This document shows, one piece after another, positions 33,753 through 36,652 of a stretch of DNA of 36,652 nt. The DNA is taken from contig JAKPEG010000052.1 of the NCBI GenBank assembly GCA_029552065.1, positions 1-36,652 of the forward strand, in the 5' to 3' direction. The notes beneath the pieces were generated by a model, which saw only the letters and a list, made by a program, of their open reading frames with translations, was not told where the DNA came from and did not search any database. This DNA is from Actinomycetes bacterium. GTDB lineage: Bacteria > Actinomycetota > Actinomycetes > Actinomycetales > Dermatophilaceae. Positions within the stretch are counted from its first letter, which is position 1. Every line of letters begins with the position of its first letter. The position numbers and the translations under genes are program-made.

Positions 33753-34784
33753 TCAGGCACCCAACCGGATCGCCGTGTCGATCGCCGCGAGCGCGGCCGG
33801 GTCGCCGGTGCGCTCCCACGAACCGAGGGCGGTGTCGGCGAACTTCACGATGTGCTCGCCGCCGTCCGCCAGCACCCGGCTCCACACCTCCTCGGGCTCC
33901 TGCGCGAGGGCACCCGAGGGGGCCGGGGCGAGCTCGCGTGGCCGGTATGCCGCGACGACCGCGGCCGTCGCGGTCCAGGCCGCGTCGAGACCGTCCAGCC
34001 AGAGGGTCTCGGGCAGGCTCGGCAGCGCCATGAGCACGGCATTGGGCGCCGTCGCGGCGTGCACGAGCAGGGTCGGGTGGCCGTGCGCGATCCGCGGGTA
34101 TGCCGCGACCGTCGCGTCGACGACCGCCGCGAGCGCAGCGGGCACGTCGGCTGCGGTCGCGGGCCGGGGCAACGACTCCACCGCCTCGCCGAAGCCCGGC
34201 GTGCTCGCCAGCTGGGGCAGCCGATAGCGGATGCCGAAACGCTGATCCGGGACGGCCGGCATGGCCTCGAGGAGGGTGCGCGCGTCACCGGCCCCGCCAG
34301 CCCTCGGGATGGCGACCGGCTCCCAACGGGCCGCCCAGTAGCCGAGCGCGTGCGCGATCTCGTCGAGCCGGGGTTGAGTGGCCTCGGTGCGGACCGCCTG
34401 GATCGCGTGCCCGAGCCGGATCACCCCGTGGGTCGCGCCGGAGGCGATGCCGGGCAGCAGGCGCGGCCACCAGGTCGCCACGGTGTCCGCCCAGCCTTGC
34501 TCGGCGACCTGCGCGAGGAAGAAGTCGCGCCATTCGCCGAGCAGGACGGCGTTGCCGAAGTCGTGGTGCCAGTCGTCCGGCCCGACCGGGAATCGTGAGG
34601 TCGGCGCGACGTCGAGCCGGTCGACGTAGCCGTCGGTCCACGCGTGGACGGCCGCGGACGACCCGCGCCGTGCGAGCGCCTCGACCGCCATCGGCCCGTG
34701 GTTGGACAGCCATCCCTCGAACTCCGGGCCGGTCGTGTGCAGACGCAGAAGCGCCTCGTCGTAACTCCCCTGTGGTGTCATCAT
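33753..34784 (-). CDS. Questin oxidase family protein (DUF4243-like Baeyer-Villiger oxidase)
   Basis: 343 residues from ATG 34784 (a second ATG follows at once). Family hallmarks: EGWLSNHGPMAVEALARRG near residues 23-41, WRDFFLAQVAEQGWADTVATWWPRLLPGIASGATHGVIRLGHAIQAV (about 85-130), and in the C-terminal half LLVHAATAPNAVLMALPSLP and ILADGGEHIVKFADTAL-type text. Fungal members open the anthraquinone ring of questin; bacterial functions are not established. It is divergent from soxR, and its promoter contains a SoxR box in a 19-bp spacer, so induction by redox-active compounds is likely. The start is supported by the leaderless geometry of that promoter. Confidence 0.85.
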   Translation of the reverse strand: MMTPQGSYDEALLRLHTTGPEFEGWLSNHGPMAVEALARRGSSAAVHAWTDGYVDRLDVAPTSRFPVGPDDWHHDFGNAVLLGEWRDFFLAQVAEQGWADTVATWWPRLLPGIASGATHGVIRLGHAIQAVRTEATQPRLDEIAHALGYWAARWEPVAIPRAGGAGDARTLLEAMPAVPDQRFGIRYRLPQLASTPGFGEAVESLPRPATAADVPAALAAVVDATVAAYPRIAHGHPTLLVHAATAPNAVLMALPSLPETLWLDGLDAAWTATAAVVAAYRPRELAPAPSGALAQEPEEVWSRVLADGGEHIVKFADTALGSWERTGDPAALAAIDTAIRLGA

Positions 34785-34791
34785 GGGAGCA

Positions 34792-34822
34792 ACCCCACAA
34801 CATCAAGTTCACTTGAGGTCAA
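34792..34822 (-). promoter_or_regulatory. SoxR-type promoter of the questin-oxidase gene
   Basis: On the minus strand, TTGACC (34822-34817), a 19-bp spacer and TGGGGT (34797-34792) precede ATG 34784 by 7 nt. The 19-bp spacer is the overlong spacing of MerR-family promoters. The near-palindrome CATCAAGTTCACTTGAGG (34801-34818) sits in it and matches the SoxR box CCTCAAGTTAACTTGAGG at 15 of 18 positions. Confidence 0.82.
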
Positions 34823-34824
34823 GG

Positions 34825-35277
34825 ATGGATGGACGCGAACTCATGACGATCGGCGAGGTGGCCCACCGCAGCGGCCTCGCGCACTCGGCGCTGCGCTACT
34901 ACGAGTCGCTCGGCCTCATCACCAGCCGGCGCACGAGCGGCAACCAACGCCGTTACGCCCGTTCGGTATTGCGCCGCTTGGCGGTCGTCCACGCGGCCCA
35001 ACGCGTCGGCGTGGGTCTCGACGACGTATGCCGCGCGTTGGCCGCGATCGCGCCGGACCCGGAGCACGCTCCCACCAAGCGGGAATGGGTCGTGCTCTCG
35101 CGCCGCTGGCGTCCGTTGCTCGAGGCACGGATCCGCGAGCTCGAACAGGTGCGCGACGGGCTGTCGATGTGCGTGGGATGCGGTTGCATGACGATGCGCC
35201 AGTGCGCGATCTACAACCCGAGCGACGAGCTCGCGAGCACCGGTGCCGGCGCGCGACGGGTCTTCCCGCACGACTAG
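34825..35277 (+). CDS. soxR: Redox-sensitive MerR-family regulator SoxR
   Basis: 150 residues from ATG 34825; GAGG lies 6 nt upstream, inside the SoxR box, so the protein may also block its own translation start region. The helix-turn-helix is MTIGEVAHRSGLAHSALRYYESLGLITSRRTSGNQRRYARSVLRRL, a dimerisation helix follows, and the [2Fe-2S] cluster Cys are in CVGCGCMTMRQC (Cys-x2-Cys-x-Cys-x5-Cys). Oxidation of the cluster switches on promoters with a 19-bp spacer. In actinobacteria SoxR answers redox-active metabolites more than superoxide. The only SoxR box seen in this window is in front of the divergent questin oxidase. Confidence 0.96.
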   Translation: MDGRELMTIGEVAHRSGLAHSALRYYESLGLITSRRTSGNQRRYARSVLRRLAVVHAAQRVGVGLDDVCRALAAIAPDPEHAPTKREWVVLSRRWRPLLEARIRELEQVRDGLSMCVGCGCMTMRQCAIYNPSDELASTGAGARRVFPHD

Positions 35278-35333
35278 GTGGCGCCCGACGGGGCGGCCGG
35301 GCGGCCCACATCCGGCGCGCGCCTCGGACATGC

Positions 35334-35355
35334 GTACGAAGGTCTGTCGTACACT
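35334..35355 (+). promoter_or_regulatory. Promoter and operator-like inverted repeat of the AlkB-like gene
   Basis: TACACT (35350-35355) lies 6 nt before ATG 35362, giving a leaderless start. GTACGA (35334-35339) and TCGTAC (35347-35352) form a perfect 6-bp inverted repeat with a 7-bp spacer, and the right arm overlaps the -10. It is not the actinobacterial LexA box (GAAC-N4-GTTC). Confidence 0.6.
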
Positions 35356-35361
35356 TGTCCC

Positions 35362-36000
35362 ATGACGGTCGCCGCCGGGACGCAAGGGTCACTGCTCGAC
35401 CTCGACGAGGCCCCCACCTTCGGGAAGCTCGGCGAGACGGTCCGGCGGATCGAGCTGTCCTTCGGTGCCTGGGTCGACGTCCGCCCGGGGTGGCTCACCG
35501 GCGCCGACGCGGCCTTCGACACCGTGCGTGCGGCGGTTCCCTGGCACGCCGACCGGCGCCAGATGTGGGACAACGTCGTCGACGTCCCCCGCCTCACCAA
35601 GTTCTACGGCTCGGGCGAGCCGCTGCCGTTACCCCTGCTCGTCGAGGCCCGAGACCGGCTCTCGGCGCACTATCGCCCCGAGTTGGGCGAGGACCTTACG
35701 AGCGCCGGCTGCTGCCTCTACCGCGACGGTCGCGACAGCGTGGCATGGCACGGTGACACCATCGGCCGTGGGTCCACCCACGACACGCTCGTGGCGATCC
35801 TCTCCCTCGGCACGGCTCGCCCGCTGTGCCTGCGTCCGCGCGGAGGCGGGCACACGGCATACCGGATCCCGTTGGGGCACGGGGATCTTGCCGTCATGGG
35901 CGGGTCTTGTCAGCGCACCTGGGAGCATGCCATCCCCAAGACGGCCAAGGCCGTCGGACCGCGCATCTCCATCCAGTACCGTCCACGGGGCGTGCGCTGA
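35362..36000 (+). CDS. AlkB-like Fe(II)/2-oxoglutarate dioxygenase
   Basis: 212 residues from ATG 35362, supported by the TACACT box 6 nt upstream. The family repairs alkylated bases in DNA or RNA by oxidative demethylation. Ligands: VAWHGDTIG (His-x-Asp), the distal His in TWEHAIPKT, and the 2-oxoglutarate arginines in GPRISIQYRPR (Arg-x5-Arg). A nucleotide-lid region precedes (PRLTKFYGSGEPLPLP), and HYRPELGEDLTSAGCCLYRDGRDSVAWH gives the usual approach to the active site. It follows soxR by 84 bp but has its own promoter. Confidence 0.93.
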   Translation: MTVAAGTQGSLLDLDEAPTFGKLGETVRRIELSFGAWVDVRPGWLTGADAAFDTVRAAVPWHADRRQMWDNVVDVPRLTKFYGSGEPLPLPLLVEARDRLSAHYRPELGEDLTSAGCCLYRDGRDSVAWHGDTIGRGSTHDTLVAILSLGTARPLCLRPRGGGHTAYRIPLGHGDLAVMGGSCQRTWEHAIPKTAKAVGPRISIQYRPRGVR

Positions 36001-36025
36001 ATCACTCGCCCCGGGACGCTCCCTC

Positions 36026-36031
36026 TAGAGT
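36026..36031 (+). promoter_or_regulatory. -10 box of leaderless SRPBCC-like gene
   Basis: TAGAGT, 6 nt before GTG 36038. Confidence 0.5.
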
Positions 36032-36037
36032 GCTCGG

Positions 36038-36496
36038 GTGGCGACCCGCACGATGTCCTTCTCCGCCCGCGTCCCCGGCGTCACGCCCGTCGCGGCGATC
36101 GACTGGCAGGCCGACCTGGGCAACACGGTGGGGCTGCAGCCGCTTATCGAGTCCGCCGAGCTGACCGGCAGCGAATTGGTCGGCGGGCGCCAACGCACCA
36201 GTTGGCGAGTCACCGAACGGCTGCACTTCTGGCGGCTGGGCTATCGGATCCACTTCGACTCCCAGGTGACCCGGGTCGCGGCGGACCGGCTCGTCATCCA
36301 GGTCCGTGCGACGGCTGGCACCCGCCTCGACGTCGTTGTCTGGGCCAAGGTCGACCCCCAGGACCCCAGCGGCGTCATCGTGACCGAACACCTCACGGCA
36401 ACCGCGCCTGCCCTCACCATCCGCTACGTCGCGGCCCAGGCCCGGGCGGCGCACACCGAGGCCTTCCGCCGACTGCCGAGCCTGCTGGGAGCCTGA
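36038..36496 (+). CDS. SRPBCC/polyketide-cyclase-like small protein
   Basis: 152 residues from GTG 36038, set by the leaderless TAGAGT box. The order of strands and the long C-terminal helix (APALTIRYVAAQARAAHTEAFRRLPSLLG) fit the START/SRPBCC helix-grip fold; ELVGGRQRTSWRVTERLHFWRLGYRIHFDSQVTRV looks like the central sheet. No catalytic residues are obvious, so it may bind a hydrophobic ligand. It starts 37 bp after the AlkB-like gene and could be made from its own transcript only. Function unknown. Confidence 0.65.
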   Translation: MATRTMSFSARVPGVTPVAAIDWQADLGNTVGLQPLIESAELTGSELVGGRQRTSWRVTERLHFWRLGYRIHFDSQVTRVAADRLVIQVRATAGTRLDVVVWAKVDPQDPSGVIVTEHLTATAPALTIRYVAAQARAAHTEAFRRLPSLLGA

Positions 36497-36518
36497 GCTC
36501 GCGCCGAGGACCGGAACC

Positions 36519-36540
36519 TGTCAAGCCGGTTGAGACAGCG
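36519..36540. mobile_element. Possible terminal inverted repeat of an insertion sequence
   Basis: TGTCAAGCCGGTTGAGACAG begins with TG, is nearly palindromic (CTGTC-AAgCCGGtt-GAGACAG) and lies 5 bp after the transposase stop on its 3' side. This is the usual place for an IS end. The other end is outside the window and no target duplication can be checked. Confidence 0.45.
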
Positions 36541-36544
36541 GGGT

Positions 36545-36652
36545 TCATGCGCTCTGTATGAGCGCTTCTCGTGAGGGCTGGTTGATCCAGGCCTGGGTGG
36601 GCAGTTTCGGTGGTCGGGGTCGGCGGTGGCCGAACCGGTGGGGGTGGGCCGC
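36545..36652 (-). CDS. C-terminal end of an IS transposase (IS3-family OrfB-like), cut by the window
   Basis: 35 codons and a TGA at 36545 on the minus strand. The text PHRFGHRRPRPPKLPTQAWI and NQPSREALIQSA matches my memory of the C-terminus of actinobacterial IS3-type transposases (PKLPxxAWINxPSxEALIQ). The catalytic DDE residues would lie outside. Together with the IR-like end at 36519 it shows that an insertion sequence borders the window. Confidence 0.65.
   Translation of the reverse strand, partial: AAHPHRFGHRRPRPPKLPTQAWINQPSREALIQSA

Larger units (their letters stand above)
901..35862. repeat. Highly iterated octamer GTATGCCG / CGGCATAC, about 59 dispersed copies
   Basis: Counted by eye. 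GTATGCCG starts at 901, 2776, 3766, 5679, 6919, 9371, 11674, 12096, 12678, 13676, 14077, 14308, 14975, 15768, 18213, 20043, 21003, 22371, 25347, 25531, 27611, 28843, 30159, 31684, 32222, 33456, 33945, 34098 and 35026. CGGCATAC starts at 1714, 3525, 5553, 7585, 10404, 12884, 13397, 14229, 15229, 15859, 16734, 17974, 19048, 19715, 21660, 22112, 22451, 23533, 23851, 24624, 26810, 27986, 28896, 29798, 30670, 30807, 30963, 32080, 33187 and 35855. Copies occur in several reading frames (Gly-Met-Pro, Ala-Tyr, Tyr-Ala) and in gene-free gaps (2776, 9371, 12096, 19048, 21660, 23533, 25531). The ABC/regulator remnants (22736-23512) have none. Confidence 0.9.

Noticed and set aside
35334-35355. LexA/SOS box for the AlkB-like gene
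   Set aside because: The actinobacterial LexA core GAAC-N4-GTTC is not present; the arms are GTACGA/TCGTAC with a 7-bp spacer.
901-35862. Octamer explained by avoidance of GCATGC
   Set aside because: Several GCATGC sites exist (for example near 10347, 16970 and 30368), and avoidance would not create the Ala-Tyr GCATAC copies or the intergenic ones.

Overview
High-GC actinobacterial DNA, most likely a Micrococcales genome (my inference: Intrasporangiaceae/Dermatophilaceae-like). The evidence is strong G/C third-position bias, the gene order recO / uppS / zur-znu / glyS / dusB / dgt / dnaG typical of actinobacterial chromosomes, and many leaderless genes with a TANNNT -10 box 6-8 nt before the start codon.

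Layout. 1-9.2 kb: the 3' part of a large iterative-type PKS (ACP end, KR, DH), then a 1,801-residue single-chain acyl-CoA-carboxylase-like protein with a eukaryote-like layout, and a convergent Sfp-type phosphopantetheinyl transferase. Together these look like a lipid or polyketide module. 9.2-16 kb: tRNA-Asn, a gene coupled to dnaG, dnaG, dgt, two small genes and dusB, all on the minus strand. 16-25.5 kb is an accessory stretch: a DUF1479 oxygenase, a DUF222/HNH nuclease gene broken by a nonsense codon, an MMPL transporter, a repeat-rich 600-bp gap with two copies of an 81-bp nested palindrome, an alpha/beta hydrolase, the wreck of an ABC-transporter/two-component operon, and a SigE-family sigma factor with a putative membrane partner. 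25.7-31.7 kb: glyS, a small membrane protein, the zinc operon znuA-znuC-znuB-zur under a Zur-like operator, and uppS. 31.8-33 kb: a DUF559/AbiEi-like gene with near-identical long hairpins on both sides. 33-36.6 kb: recO, a questin-oxidase-like gene divergent from soxR with a SoxR box between them, an AlkB-like dioxygenase, an SRPBCC-like protein, and the edge of an insertion sequence.

Main points for a second look: (1) the octamer GTATGCCG/CGGCATAC occurs about 59 times, roughly once per 620 bp, in genes and in gaps and on both strands; (2) the biotin carboxylase part of the carboxylase-like protein has lost its ATP lid and catalytic residues while the biotin site and carboxyltransferase are kept; (3) the SoxR box lies in a 19-bp spacer of a leaderless questin-oxidase promoter; (4) there are two unrelated families of palindromic repeats. 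All calls come from reading the sequence; no database search was run.
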